64,000 nucleotides of DNA from Triatoma infestans (lineage: Eukaryota; Arthropoda; Insecta; Hemiptera; Reduviidae), in assembly GCA_011037195.1 (NCBI GenBank), contig JAAEAF010001577.1:62001-126000 (forward strand), given 5' to 3'. A program made the position numbers and the translations under genes. Position 1 is the stretch's first letter, and every line of letters starts with the position of its first letter. This document shows, piece by piece, positions 1-11,058 of this stretch. Under the pieces are notes generated by a model, which worked only from the letters and a program-made list of their open reading frames with translations, was not told where the DNA came from and made no database searches.

Positions 1-235
1 TCTTTACTACCATCTTATAATATTAACAGTTCAATTCCAAATTTACGAATAATAAGTTTCGAAACTGAATTTGCTCTGTGCAAGTCTGTATTATCACACT
101 GTGTGACAAACGCATCTTGAAGATGGGCGAACGCCCGAAACCGGTCGATGACCATAACAAGAAGCAGGCTATCACGGAGAATGGCTCTGATGCTTTTTTT
201 CCAGCTCTGCGGAACCAACCACAACAACAATAAAT
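1..235 (+). repeat. Dispersed repeat with hairpin and GAAAC motif (single arm)
   Basis: This stretch closely matches each arm of the long palindrome at 11092-11327. It carries TTGAAGAT at 117-124, then a perfect 4-bp hairpin GGGC-GAAC-GCCC at 125-136, then GAAACCGGTC. Sequence 3' of that, up to the CCAGCTCTGCGGAACCAACC part near 205-225, also matches the flank of the palindrome at 11059-11088. It is therefore one copy of a dispersed family and not unique DNA. No coding content is recognised. The left boundary lies at or beyond the window edge. Similarity to a hammerhead core is discussed in the findings and is only suggestive. Confidence 0.6.
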
Positions 236-240
236 TTCCC

Positions 241-840
241 ACCTATAAATCTAATTTATTAATAATCAGAAATAAATTTTAATTAAAATGTCAAAACGTA
301 TATCTCCACCCACCTCAAACAAAAAAAAAAGATTAATTTTTCCCCCCTCCTTTACCTCATTAAAAACTTTTCTTATCTTAATTAATTAATTATTATAACC
401 AGCAAAATTTAGTTATATCGTCTTATCAAAATAATATATAAATCTTCTTTTAATGATTAATTGCTTTCTGTGACGTATTAAAAGAAAGTGCTGCAATCTG
501 TCACAACTTTTGAAATTAAATTTGAATCGATAATAACTATTGTTTAGAGGTTTCGTGATTATCATAGAAAAATTTATTTGTGGATGCATGTTTTTACCTG
601 TGAACAACATATACTCGTACGAGTAATGTTTTATCGACAAAATTTCCGGCCACTCGAAAAATTTACTATTTTTATGTATAGTTTTCAATTTTTTTTAATT
701 ATTTTTATCGTTCATAACTTTTTTAGGTTAACTGATTTTAAAAATAAAACAAATAAATAGGTTTATAAAAACAAATTTAAAAAAAGTGAATATGGAAAAT
801 TTTATTTATTTTTTTTAATTTTACATTATTTTTAAGTGGG
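241..840. other. AT-rich stretch, nothing recognised
   Basis: Very AT-rich sequence with short A and T runs. The small open frames here show no domain or family motif, and I see no repeat shared with the rest of the window. Confidence 0.5.
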
Positions 841-1095
841 ATGGTGCTAATACCGAGTATTACCGCCTCTTGGCTTTATCACAGCTTCTAGGCGTCTCAG
901 CAAGCTCTCAATCAAGCTGGAAATTTAGTTTTGTGACATTAGAGCCATTCGTCTTGAAGTACTCTTTCTAGCTCCTGAAGCGCCCAGGAAGGCCTCTTCG
1001 ATTTCTTATCCGTCTTCCAAACGTATCCCACAGAAGCTGAATGGGATTAAGTCCAGGGGAATGGGCAGGCCCTTCTTCAATGATTGCTTCCAACG
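840..1095 (-). pseudogene. Tc1-like transposase, C-terminal relic
   Basis: Read on the minus strand, this gives the carboxy end of a Tc1-like (DD34E) transposase. Visible are a WPAHSP-like start followed by GLNPI..LWD.FGRRIRNR, then a QELERVL..EW-like helix, and finally RRL..VI..RGGNT, the usual end of Tc1 transposases just before the stop. The sequence crosses frames several times and contains stops, so it is an old inactive copy. The amino-terminal HTH and the first catalytic aspartates are absent. No TIR was found. The family call rests on the SPGLNPIQLLWD block, typical of Tc1, where mariner has YSPDLSPxD. Confidence 0.7.
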
Positions 1096-1239
1096 ATTTT
1101 CCTTTAAATTCTGAACACTTTTTTTTATTTAAATCTTTTTTCCAGGATTCTGGATAGGCAAAATGCTTCTTCGATATAATGTATGATTTTTATATCCCTT
1201 ATATTATAATATTAAAAATTACATTTAAAGCATTACAGA

Positions 1240-1445
1240 ATTCCAAATTTGAAGGAAATAAGAGTTTACAAAGTCTCATTTTCGAATTCCTGAGTTTTTT
1301 TTTGTTATTGAGCATTTTCTCGAAAACAGCTGCAAGGATTTTCTTTAAACTTGGCATGCTAACTGCACAGCTATAAATCTTTCACTTTCATTTGAAGACA
1401 TTTTTCCAGAGGAAATGATTTTAGGTGGCCTTGGTTAAAGTTCAA
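1240..1445 (-). repeat. HINE-like repeat fragment
   Basis: The diagnostic module of the dominant dispersed family is present in reverse orientation: TTTTCTCGAAAACAGCTGC, then TTTAAACTTGGCATGCTAAC and a TTTCATTTGAAGACATTTTTCC segment. Only one internal module is kept, and neither terminus is identifiable. Confidence 0.6.
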
Positions 1446-2130
1446 TAATTGGCGCTATCTTCTGGACTACAATGCAATCATTCAAGCTGTTTACGCTAGA
1501 CACATGAATAAAATTTGATAGTTGAAGAAAATTTATGAATTTTTATATTTTTATTAACAGCAGAGAAAGTCTGCTGAGTTTTCTCATTGGAACTTTTTTT
1601 TCTTTTTTGCATTGAGGAGATAACGAATTGTGATATCTATCGGTAATGATTTGTTATTCGTTTATTATATTTTTATTTATGATGATGTAATCATTGATAA
1701 CTATTAATTTAATATTTACATATGTCATAATAAACATCACATGTGTACACTGTGAGGCTGAGATAGACTGGAAAGTTCACAAGGCCACCAACAGATCTTT
1801 ATTTTATTTTATTTTCTATTTTCTATTTTATTATTATAGAATAGAGAGCTTTTTTATTATCATTATTATCATTGCGGAAGTTCATTTATGAAAAAATAAT
1901 ATACATATAAATATATGTACAATTGTCGTGGCTCTCTGGCTCTTTATAAGGAGTGACTGGGAAGAAAGCATCTCCGATCAATCATCTGTGGTGCAGTCAG
2001 TGTTCGATTATCATATCCACCATACCTCAAACTTTACTTCCTCATTTAATAGCCTGAAGGAAGAGAGAAATTAAAATTATTATCCCTACAACTGCAGTAC
2101 AACTAAAGAGTATTATTATGCGATATTTTG
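1446..2130. other. Unclassified AT-rich DNA
   Basis: The TTGGCGCTATCTTCTGGACTAC block near 1450 recurs in diverged form near 12415 and 14880, always next to a HINE-like copy, so it may be a family extension. The rest is AT-rich with T-rich tracts and holds no recognisable gene. Confidence 0.4.
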
Positions 2131-2511
2131 TTCTTACTTTCTCTTATTGCTGAGAAGTATTGGGATCGTGTCAAATTTTCGACATTGAGTTTCCACCGGA
2201 AATACATGATTTGATGAGTATGAAAAATTGTTTATAGCGAATGGTCTGTCTGTGTGTGAACGCAGACGCAGACTTGTTATTCCGTTTAGATGCTACCACC
2301 ACATCCGGCACGAAGGTTTTATCAACCGGAAGTGTGACTTGTCACATTTTTTTCAATTTTTCATGATTTTCTCGAAAACGGCAGAGACGATTTTCTATAA
2401 ACTTTATATACTATCTATACACATAAATACGTATTACATTTTCCCAGGGGAATAGTAACGTTAAGCTTTCCTCTAAAGTACCTTTTCAGTTCAAGTTATA
2501 CTTCTGCCATT

Positions 2512-3432
2512 TACGAGATGTGTAAATTAAGTAATGAGACTGATTTTTTATCTTTTTTTTATTAAAATAAAATTACAATTCAACATTGTCCCCTTCAAAG
2601 TAACAACTACCTTGGGAAGCCACACAACGCTGAAGACGATTCTTCCATTCGTCATAGCAGTGCTGGAACTCGGATACTGGAATAGACTTCAGTTGGTCGG
2701 TTACGGCTGTTTGAATATTCTCCAATGTTCCAAAATGACGTCCCTTGAGGTGATTTTTCAATTTGGGGAACAAAAAAAAGTCACATGGACTCAAGTCGGG
2801 TGAATAAGGAGGCTGAGGAGCCACAGGAATGTTATTACTGGCCAAATGTGAAAGATTTTTCGGAACCATTTTTGCACAAATTTTTCTCATCCCCAATTCA
2901 TTAGTCAAAATTTGATGAACGGTTGTGTGAGTCAAATTCAACTCTTCGCCGATCATTCGGACTGTCAAACGACGATCTGAACGCACGAGATCGCGGATTC
3001 TGCCAACATTTTCGTCGGTTCTTGAAGATGAAGGCCTTCCGCTGCGAGGCTCGTCTTCAATTGATTCCCTTCCTTCTGCAAACGACTTAAACCACCTAAA
3101 AACCTGTGCTCTCGACAAAACATTGTCTCCATAGGCCTGGCACAGTTTTTCAAACGTTTCCGTTGCGCTGTCTGTCTGTTTGCCCAAGTCTGAAGCAAAA
3201 CCTGATAGCACAACGTTGCTCGTAATTGATGTCACTCATTTTTAAAACGAACTGAAAAAACCTTGCTCACAAAAAAAGTCACTACGGACAGTGCAACAAC
3301 TCTAGCACTTTCAAATTTGCACTGGACGTGTATCAGATGTTTACTTGCCCTACCACGCATGCGCCGCGTCTCCAGAGTTGCCAGATCGAACACTAGAAAA
3401 TCAGTCTCATTACTTAATTTACACACCTCGTA
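2512..3432 (-). mobile_element. Internally deleted mariner element with intact TIRs
   Basis: Inverted terminal repeats lie at 2514-2547 and 3397-3430. They are identical over at least 33 of 34 positions (one A/G difference) and are flanked on each side by the TA dinucleotide expected as the mariner target duplication. The TIR begins CGAGRTGTGTAAATTAAG. The element is about 0.92 kb against about 1.3 kb for full mariners. The missing part is the middle of the transposase gene. It sits inside a HINE-like repeat. It cannot encode transposase but could still be mobilised in trans. Confidence 0.9.
2573..3240 (-). pseudogene. mariner transposase, internally deleted
   Basis: Mariner transposases cut and paste DNA at TA using a D,D34D active site. 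The N-terminal HTH region is well kept, including [17 protein letters not shown], the [10 protein letters not shown] linker and the second HTH ([12 protein letters not shown]). The C-terminal [17 protein letters not shown] block carries the third aspartate. Between the KMVPKNLS and HLASNNIP blocks, near 2850, the central region with the first two catalytic aspartates is missing, so the protein is dead. There is also a frameshift close to the 5' end near 3175, after the expected ATG at about 3238. In the longest open frame the first codon used is a GTG in another frame. Confidence 0.9.
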
Positions 3433-3649
3433 TATCATAGTAATATACATGAGAAGCAGCGTTAGAATAGCAAATTTAAGGAAAATCGGTAAGTACAACC
3501 TTACAGAATATGGTTTTAAGTTTTTTGGACTTATCTCGAAAACGTCTATAAAGATTTCCTTTAAATTTGGAATGTTAACTGCGCAGATATAAATCTATCT
3601 CTTTTATTTGATAATTTTTTTAGGTACTTTTGCTGAATTTGTTGCGTAA

Positions 3650-4240
3650 AATCTTGCCTACCTGTTTGGTAGATTGGTAGGTTTGCGAAATAGTTCGTAC
3701 AAGATTGTCCGGACAATCCCACCAAATTGACAGCAAAACGTTTTTAGGGCAAGCCAGTCTTTGTCGTCATTGATCAGGTCCATTTCCTAGTGATCTCATT
3801 GTAGTGCTATATTGAATCGATTTCCATCTCCCGTAAGTAAGTGATCCAAAAATGGATCACAATTTTGTCTCTCCAGCCAGCAGTGTCCAGGCAAGCAGCG
3901 ATCCGGGACATTTTGTTCCCACAGCTGAGAAGGTGTGGGACCCAAACATTAAAAGAAGCTCGGAAAAATAGGCTACTTTTGCGTCACAGTGATGATGTCA
4001 CACCTTAGCCTTCTAGTAATCTCCTGAGTTATTATTCCAGCAATTGCGCTCATCAAATTTTGAACAGACACATCATCAAACTCGTTAGGGCGACCAGCCC
4101 TCGGTTGGCCTTCTAAGTCGAAATTTCCTTGCCTAAATTTGACAAACCACCCTTTTATTGTAATTTCTGAAGAAGAATCGCCCCCCGTAGACATTACCCA
4201 TATTTATTAAAACTTTTCCGAAACTCATACAGCATCACAT
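3650..4240 (-). pseudogene. Second mariner-like transposase relic
   Basis: At 3973-4194 the minus strand encodes a mariner HTH segment with WFVKFRQGNFDLEGQPRAGRPNEFDD, the classic second part of the N-terminal domain. Further along the same strand, but in shifted frames, are a LLTGDG block near 3830 (first catalytic aspartate region) and a VLLSIWWDC / GIVRTILYEL pair near 3700-3750, matching the WWD.KG....YELL region of mariners. Several frameshifts and stops separate these blocks. The element differs from the mariner at 2512-3432 and is much older. TIRs were not found. Confidence 0.75.
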
Positions 4241-4244
4241 CGTT

Positions 4245-4860
4245 AATAAAAGGCACATTTTCAACGCTCGTGTTTTTAATTTGAAATAGCCCAATAAAGG
4301 TGTTGACGTTTCATCTTAATTAGTTCTACAGTATCCCTTATGACGTCATGTTTTTGTTTATAGGAATGACATTAATTATGTTTACATTATTAGTAAAAGT
4401 AAAGGATTTAGAGTCCTATTTAAAACTTCATATCAGGACTTTTGCAATGATCCAATATATTGCTTATTCTATAAGTATTATATAATCTCTAAATTTTAAT
4501 ACAAATAGTTCTTTTAATTATATAATTTTTTTTTTTTTGGAACTAATTAAAAATCTCATTAATTAGAGTGTTATATTATTGTTATTATTAGATAAATTTA
4601 TAAAGTAGTTGGTCCTCTTTTATTAGGCCTAGCCTTAAAAATAACATTTAACTGTTCTAGTGAAAGTTGAGGGTTTTGTATCTTGCCAAAAGGTTATTGC
4701 TCTTGTTAATATCCAGCTGGTAAATATTTATTGAGTTTCGTAATTGAATTGCTTTTTATTATTTTCCATTAAACTCCCACCTTTCCCATTTTTGTCTGTT
4801 TGAATTTCGTATCAAATCTTGTTAGTTTAATTCTTATTAGATGATTCAATTTAAGAGAAA
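4245..4860. other. AT-rich DNA, no gene seen
   Basis: AT-rich sequence with a poly-T tract near 4520-4540. No conserved coding or repeat match to the rest of the window was noticed. Confidence 0.4.
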
Positions 4861-4864
4861 AATA

Positions 4865-5252
4865 AATTCCGGTATGGAACATTCATATGACTTTCTTGTA
4901 CTTTTAACTTAATTCAGTTATATAAAAAATGAAAAATTTCCTTTACATTTCAAATTTGGCTCATTTATCTTAACAGATGCCAATTTACCAACCGAGGCAG
5001 GTAGTGGAGTGATTACATTATAGGGAGCTCCAATAATATTACAAACATATTTGAATTCTAACGTCTCAGTTTTCCCAAAACCAACTAAAGAACCATTTAG
5101 TCAGAAAACTTTACAAATAAAAGTGTTAGGTTTATTTTAAAGTTTTAAAAATTATAAGTTTATAGAAAATTTGCCGCCTAAATCTGTTACTTTCAGTGGA
5201 AATTCGGAATTCAAAGAAAATCTGTTAATAATTACAGTTTTATTAACTTCAG
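4865..5252 (+). repeat. Decayed HINE-like repeat
   Basis: The start resembles the family terminus (TCCGGTATGGAACATTCATA, then ACTTTCTTGTAC). The part at 5060-5145 follows the subfamily copy at 10380-10460, with TTTTCCCAAAACC, CAAATAAAAGTGTTAGG and neighbouring blocks in the same order. Strong divergence indicates an old copy. Confidence 0.45.
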
Positions 5253-5257
5253 TAGGT

Positions 5258-5878
5258 TTAGGTTAGGTTTTATAAAAGAGGAGAGGAATACAGAGTACTC
5301 TCCCCTCTGTGTGAATGTAGTTTGCTTGTATTTATTAGTATGCATGTATTTATTAGTACGATCGTATTTATTAGTGTGCATGTATTTATTAGTATGAATG
5401 TATTTATTAGCGTAAATGACTATATGAACGAGTGTAAATAGTGTATGTATTTTTTAGATTTAATTCATTTTAAGAAGTGTGGGAATGTTTATAAGAGTAG
5501 ATTTAGGAAACTTTCAGGGAAAAGCAAATATATAAAAGTATTTCCCCATCAAGCAAATAGCCTTTAGAAAAAAAAAGAAAAGAAAATATTAAATGAAAAA
5601 GAGTTGAGTCCATCTGATAGTAAGTTTAAGATAAAAGTAAGTTTAAATATGATTAAAAAAGTAAATTACAATAAAAAAAAAAAACAGTGTAAGCTAGAAT
5701 GGAACTGTGTTCTAAACCGGAAGCACCACTTACCTTGCTAGACAAGGTATTGCGTTGGTTGCCATAAGGAAGTGAAGAACAGTGCCATCCCAGCATTTAA
5801 GGGCAAAGTTCGAGAAGAAAACTGTGTGAGAGGCGCTAATGACCACTGCAGTCGATGCACCTGGGAAAAAAGTCCTAT
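5258..5878 (+). mobile_element. LINE 3' UTR fragment (5'-truncated copy)
   Basis: This is a second copy of the 3' end of the LINE at 16321-19042. It shares the GAATRYVGAGTA block, a run of degenerate GAATGTATTTATTAGCG units (5320-5430), the small hairpin ACCTTGCTAGACAAGGT near 5733, and the terminal GGCGCTAATGACCACTGCAG tail at 5832-5862 followed by an A-rich end. No coding sequence is retained. Insertion by target-primed reverse transcription explains the strong 5' truncation. Confidence 0.7.
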
Positions 5879-6289
5879 TTCACACTAGTTTTATAGATAT
5901 TACGTTAAAGAAATTTAAAGAATAAAAGAACAATAAAAAAAATGATAATAAAGAAATAAATGCAATGCTACTTACATCCATTTATGAATGGATTATAATA
6001 TATAATAATTTGTTGTTTTTAATAATAATAAAGGGGGAAGTGACTGTTTATAGGATATTAAATGTCTTTATATATATATACATAACGACCATCAAGTAAG
6101 TTAGTATATTTTATATGGTATAATATTATGTCCCTAGTCTTACATTATTAGTACAAGTGCCATGTATCATCTTCATTTAATATTTTAACAGTGGTACCAC
6201 TGTTAAACAATTTATATTAATTAAGGGCCTTTTGTTTTTTAACCTCCTGAATTATCTTTTATAAAGTTTATTTGTAGAAATAAAAAAAA
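5879..6289. other. AT-rich DNA with TA repeats
   Basis: A-rich and TA-rich stretch, including a short TATATATATA run near 6073. No recognised feature. Confidence 0.4.
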
Positions 6290-7490
6290 AATTTAGTGTG
6301 AAACACTCACACAACTTTCTTACTGTAGTATATAAAATTGTGAATGGCAAATTTTATAGTTAGTATGTACCAAATTTAATTAAATTCGTCAATGATTTTA
6401 TGCAGAAAATCGCGTAAAACTGAAAAAAACTATTCAATAAAAACGCACTTCCGGTTTACTAGCTTTTTTTTGAAACTCGGAACCTTGGAATCTATTTATT
6501 TCTAATTTTGTTTGGATGGTACAATTGTATAATCAACTAAGATAGCACTCTAGCATAACCCCACGCCTTCCCAAAAGCGACTTTAAATGACATTACCCGG
6601 TGAAATGTTACAAATAACAGTTGTAGATCTTTATATGTATAGTTCACATTCCAAGTTTAAAGAAAATCGTTGAAGCTTATAATGGAGTTGTTGAGGAGAG
6701 TAATTAGGTTTGATTAAATGAACGAGATATGAAGACACTAATATAATGTAGCTATAAGTTTACACTAACTGCACTGGACTTTATAATGAAAATGATAGAA
6801 TGAATGGTGTGAGTAAAGATATAACACGATGCTATGTATAGTTGTATGGTTGTATCTGATAGATAGCTCTAGATAGATTCCCACTGGCTTATATACTCAG
6901 AATCTCCCACTCTAGCCTGCTTAAGTCAGAGAGTACCACAGAGGGCCTGTCTTCTCTCTGCTTGCTATTACAAACCCGTTTAGAAAAATAGCAGAACATT
7001 GAAAAATACTGTTCAGTAAAAACACATTTCTGGTCATTCGATTTTCTTCAAACTCGGAATTTCAACAACATATATACTCGTATAATTCTAATTGATATTA
7101 TTTCGATAGAATTTGTAATAAACTTAAATAGCATTTTAGAGAAAAACCTAACCCTACCCCTCCTTCAAAAGTGCCTTCCAATAAATTTTTTGCCGGAGAA
7201 ACGTTTCAAATAGAAGTTGTAACTGTTCGCAATGTGCAGTTGATGTACGAAGTTTTATGAAAATAGTTGGAGTGATCCCATGGAGATTCTTAAACAGAAT
7301 ATCAAATATTAAACGTTCTGCGAGTTTTTTTTGGGGGGCTATGCTGTTCAAATATACACACATACCATTTTCTAAAAAACACTTTTTTGGACTCACTCAG
7401 GGGTTCTCAAAATGAGTATTTCTGATGAAAAATTAATACCGAACATTTGACACGATTCCAATATTTTCTCTTAGCAAGAAAAAGTAAAAA
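6290..7490 (+). repeat. HINE-like repeat, full-length span with an insertion
   Basis: Forward copy. The 5' terminus is TAGTGTGAAACACTCACAC at about 6295, followed by the subterminal ACTTTCTTACTG. The 3' end has ACATTTGACACGATTCCAAT followed by the hairpin TTTTCTCTTAGCAAGAAAAAG at about 7465-7487. Two internal modules, the ACTTCCGGTTTAC block and an AGCTATGCTGTTC segment ahead of a CA microsatellite remnant are all present. Unrelated sequence interrupts it at about 6715-6985. Confidence 0.7.
6715..6985. mobile_element. Unclassified insertion inside the HINE-like repeat
   Basis: About 270 bp with no counterpart in other copies of the family interrupts the repeat. It ends with a pyrimidine-rich part (CCACAGAGGGCCTGTCTTCTC). 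The CTTATATACTCAGAATCTCCC segment resembles the TATATAAAG...CTCTCCCACCC segment near 58900, so the two could be related solo LTRs, each with a TATA box. I could not define ends or a target duplication. Confidence 0.3.
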
Positions 7491-7494
7491 TAAT

Positions 7495-7905
7495 GCTTTT
7501 GAGGTTATGTTTTCCTCTAAAGTAGCCAATTCAATATAATATCTGGTTTTACCACCGGACATAATATTAATATATCGTATATTTAAGACAATGACAGAAT
7601 TCCTAATTTGTAGAAAATCTTTTAACCGGGCCGTGCCGTGCCGTGCCACTTTACAGAATAGGTTTTTGGAATTTTCTCGAAAACGGCTTCAACGATTTCC
7701 TTTAAATTTGGAATCCTCACTCACTGGATATAAACCTAACACACAACACAAAATGATTTTTGATAGTTTTGCGGAATTTGTAGCGTTAGATTTCAAAATA
7801 TATAAGGTTGGTTCATTCGTATTAGCGCGCTCTCGTCACTTCCCTATCTGCTTGGGCTGGTTGGTTGGCACTGTCCTCTTAATACCTCTATTTGTATTAG
7901 GACTA
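7495..7905 (-). repeat. HINE-like repeat fragment
   Basis: Reverse-oriented partial copy. TTATGTTTTCCTCTAAAGTA lies near 7505, and GAATTTTCTCGAAAACGGC and CGATTTCCTTTAAATTTGG lie at 7670-7710. A triplicated GTGCC tract at about 7633-7648 interrupts the block that precedes the module. Confidence 0.5.
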
Positions 7906-8255
7906 ATTTACAAAATTTGTGATTTTTATATTATATAATTTATTAAGAGGAGCAAGAGGAAATCGTTTGAATGAATCACATCAGACTTTTTTCTTTTTCT
8001 TTTTTTAAAATTTATCACCTATGTTTATGGACATATCTCACCAATTTTGCAGCGAAATAATTACTGTGAAAGTATCACAGCAATGAGTCATTGAGTAATA
8101 ATAGGCCAAGTTATAATTTCGTCTATATTCAATACACAATTCTAATTATAGTTGATCATTACTATAATAATTTATCTTATAGTATCTTATAAGTCAATAT
8201 AATTATACTGTATTGCAGAACAATAAAAAAGACCTTTATATACCACCACTAAGTT

Positions 8256-8287
<32 letters not shown>

Positions 8288-9010
8288 ACATACACCCAAC
8301 ATTCCATAATTCCATACTCCATTAGTTGTCTAGATCCAAGGACATATAATGAACACATTTTGTTTTATATATATGTGTGTTGTTATAGCTGAACAATTAC
8401 ACTCTTGCAGATGTTCTTCTTTAATGAATGAAATGTTATTGTGCTAAAATAAAATAAAGAAATAAAAAAAATAAAGTAGGACACACAACTTGGGTATAGT
8501 GAGTGAAGAAGGGGAAGCGAAAATAGGTAGAGGAAACACCTGTCTCTGCAAATGGGTATTTCATAATTCGGAAGTAGATTATATTTTTCACTTTTTTTTA
8601 TTTTATTATTATTATTATTATTATTATTTTTGCTCTAACCAAGGACCCGGTCCATTCATTGGTGAAGATGTTTTATTTGTAAAAATAAATGGAACTTTCC
8701 ATTACAATATATTAGTTCAGTAAGTTCAGAATTGTCCCGCCCAAATAACGAAGTGTATTCATCAGTAATGTTACTTTTAATATTTTTTTTTTGAAGTTCT
8801 GGATTATTATTAAGACATATGGCCAGGGTTGCCAACCTTTTCTGGAAATTAGGGCGCATAGAGGTTTTAATTGTCCGTGCAGTGATTTTTTTTTTCTAAA
8901 TTGAAAAAATGTAATATAAATCGTAATGAAATAAATAGATAAAATTTATATATTTTTTTTTTTACAATTTCTTTTTAAATTTTTATTTATTTATTATAGT
9001 TTATAAAATG
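7906..9010. other. Low-complexity DNA with GT and TTA microsatellites
   Basis: Contains (GT)n at about 8259-8287, (TTA/ATT)n at about 8601-8630, poly-T near 8880 and AT-rich sequence. The open frame at 8490-8723 runs through the TTA repeat and reads as a tyrosine run, so it is an artefact. No gene seen. Confidence 0.6.
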
Positions 9011-9014
9011 AAAA

Positions 9015-9125
9015 AAATCTGGTGTGAAACACTCACACGTCTTTCTCTTACTCCTTTTAATACAATTATATATATATATAATGACAAGTTTTCTTTAAAA
9101 GTCAAATTTTACATATTTGTCCTAA
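9015..9125 (+). repeat. HINE-like 5' terminus
   Basis: A clean terminus TCTGGTGTGAAACACTCACA, followed by CTTTCTCTTACTCC, starts after an A run. The rest of this copy is lost within about 100 bp. Confidence 0.6.
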
Positions 9126-9296
9126 CACAAATATAGAGGTGGTGGGGGAGGATAAGTACCACCATACTAATCTTGACAGCTAGAGAAGTGATGATTATAT
9201 AATGGCCCAGTAGAAACACTGAATCAACCACATATAAATTTGAAATTAACGCCACAAATTCTGCACAGCTATCCATAATAATAATAATGTTTTTTA

Positions 9297-10115
9297 CTTT
9301 CTATTACACTTAGAAAGAGGAAGTATTGTAATCGTGGCAAATTTTCAATATCGACTTTTCACCGCAAATATCCGTTTTGAGGTCCCCTGGAGTCCAAAAA
9401 AAAAAGTGGTTTTTAGAAAACCGTCTGCGTTTTCGACGATTGGTTCCGACGATTTTCTTGAAACTTTGTTATATCAAGTACACAAACAAAGAACTACAGC
9501 TTGTATTGTAAACATTTCTCCGGGAAAATTCATTTAAGGGGAGTTTTGGGGGAGGGGTTGGGTTAGATTTTCCTCTAAAGTGCTATTTCAGTTTACTATT
9601 CAATTCTGTCATCTAAATAATACTAATTAGGATTAAATATGTTGTTGAAATTCTGAGTTGAAAAAAATCGGATGACCGGAAGTGCATTTTTACTGAAATG
9701 TATTTTTCAGTGTTCTGGTATTTTCTCGAAAACGACGATTTTTCTCAACGATTTTCTTTAAAGTAGTAATGTGTACTACATATATAAAGAGCTAGAACTT
9801 TTATTTGAACAATTTCTGCTGATGATGTCGTTTAAGGGGGCTTTTGGGGGAGAGGTGGGGTTATGTTTTTCTCTAAAGTGCTTTCATAGTTGATTATGGA
9901 ATTCTACCATCCCAACAAAATTAATTAGGAATCAATAGATAGCCAACATTTCTAATTTCAAGGGAATTAGTAAACGGGAAAGGCGCTTTTACTGAACAGT
10001 TTTTCACTTTTCGACGAATTTCATTAACTGTGGTACACTAACTATAAAATTTGTCCATTTCAAATTTGAAAACTAGAGTAAGAGAAAGTTGTGTGAGTGT
10101 TTCACACCACATTTT
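9297..10115 (-). repeat. HINE-like repeat, near full length, reverse
   Basis: The 3' hairpin end (CTTAGAAAGAGGAAGTATTG) is at about 9310-9330. The 5' terminus, read in reverse as GAAAGTTGTGTGAGTGTTTC and CACACC, lies at about 10084-10111. Two internal modules of about 250-300 bp are visible, each with an ACCGGAAGTGC-type block, TTTTCTCGAAAACG, and a G-rich GGGGGAGGGG segment followed by TTTTCCTCTAAAGTGC. The CA microsatellite portion is missing. Confidence 0.7.
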
Positions 10116-10119
10116 TGTT

Positions 10120-10840
10120 TTGGAAAAATGTTTCAAATAAAAAGTGATGTGTTTTAAACTGAGCAGTTAACATTCCAAGTTTAAGGAGAATCGTTAGAGC
10201 TGTTTTCGAGAAAATTCCAAAAAAACTCGAATACCTATTATTATAATGTTATACTTCCGGTTAATCGATTTTCTTCAAGTTTGGAATTCTGTCTAATACC
10301 AATGTGTATTAATATTATGTAGATGGTAAAACTATATACTCGTATTATACTGAAGTGGTACTTTAGAGGAACGCATAACGCTACTGTTTTCCCAGAACCC
10401 TCCAAAAATCAATTTTTCCGGGAAAATTTACAAATAAAAGAGTAAGGCATTTGTGTGTGTAGATAGTATTCGAAGTTTAAAGAAAATCGTTGACGCTGTT
10501 TACGATAAAATCACAAAAAGCTGAAAAAAATACTGTTCAATAAAGTTACTTTTTGCAGCGGTTCATGGATTTTGCCAGAATTCAGATGCGCGTTTAGGAA
10601 GTACCTAAACGGAACACCAAGTTTGAGCTTCCTGTGATTTCTTTTTTTTGTTTGTTTGTGATATTTTGTTTACACACTCACAAAAACCAAGCGCACACAC
10701 ACGCACACATACCGATCATTCGCTAATAACATTTTTCTCGTAATGATGGTGGGGGGGACCTCAGAACATGTATTTCCGGTGAAAATTAGAATTTTCCAAA
10801 ATGACACGTTCCTTCTTTTTAGCAGTAAGAGAAATAAAAA
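10120..10840 (+). repeat. HINE-like repeat, subfamily B, forward
   Basis: Has the same module order as the main family but carries the diagnostic AATGTGTATTAATATTATGT block near 10300, shared with the copy at 60080-61135. CGCACACACACGCACACA is near 10690, and the 3' terminus CAGTAAGAGAAAT is at about 10824-10836. The overlapping open frames on both strands (10670-10991) are shadows of this repeat. Confidence 0.65.
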
Positions 10841-11058
10841 GAAAACGATATTACCGGATATAGAAATTTCTTGCTGCCGGAAATGTTCCGTTATAAGCGA
10901 TGAATTGTTGATTCTGTGGGACAATTTTCTGCATGAAAATGTAGCCAATATCGCTGTCTGTGTTAAGAGACAATGGCTCTTTGATTTTTAAAATGAAACT
11001 GTATATTTTTCGCTTGTTGTCTCCGTTGTGATTTTTCCAAGCTTATTTTTCCCAATTT

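Larger units (their letters stand above)
2134..3760 (-). repeat. HINE-like repeat, reverse, interrupted by mariner
   Basis: The 3'-terminal hairpin of the family (TTCTCTTATTGCTGAGAAG) lies at about 2139-2158, followed by GGGATCGTGTCAAATTTTCG and the CACCGGAAATA block. The internal AACCGGAAGTG and TTTTCTCGAAAACGGCAGAG modules follow. The repeat is cut at 2512 by the mariner and resumes after 3432 with TCATAGTAATATACATG and a second TTATCTCGAAAACGTC module near 3530. The mariner therefore inserted into an existing copy of this family. Confidence 0.65.

Noticed and set aside
3263..3592. 109-codon frame across the mariner end
   Set aside because: Spans the TIR and the flanking repeat. Antisense to the mariner 5' region, with no motif.
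10670..10991. Overlapping open frames on opposite strands
   Set aside because: Both lie in a HINE-like repeat and carry its CA tract. No conserved protein.
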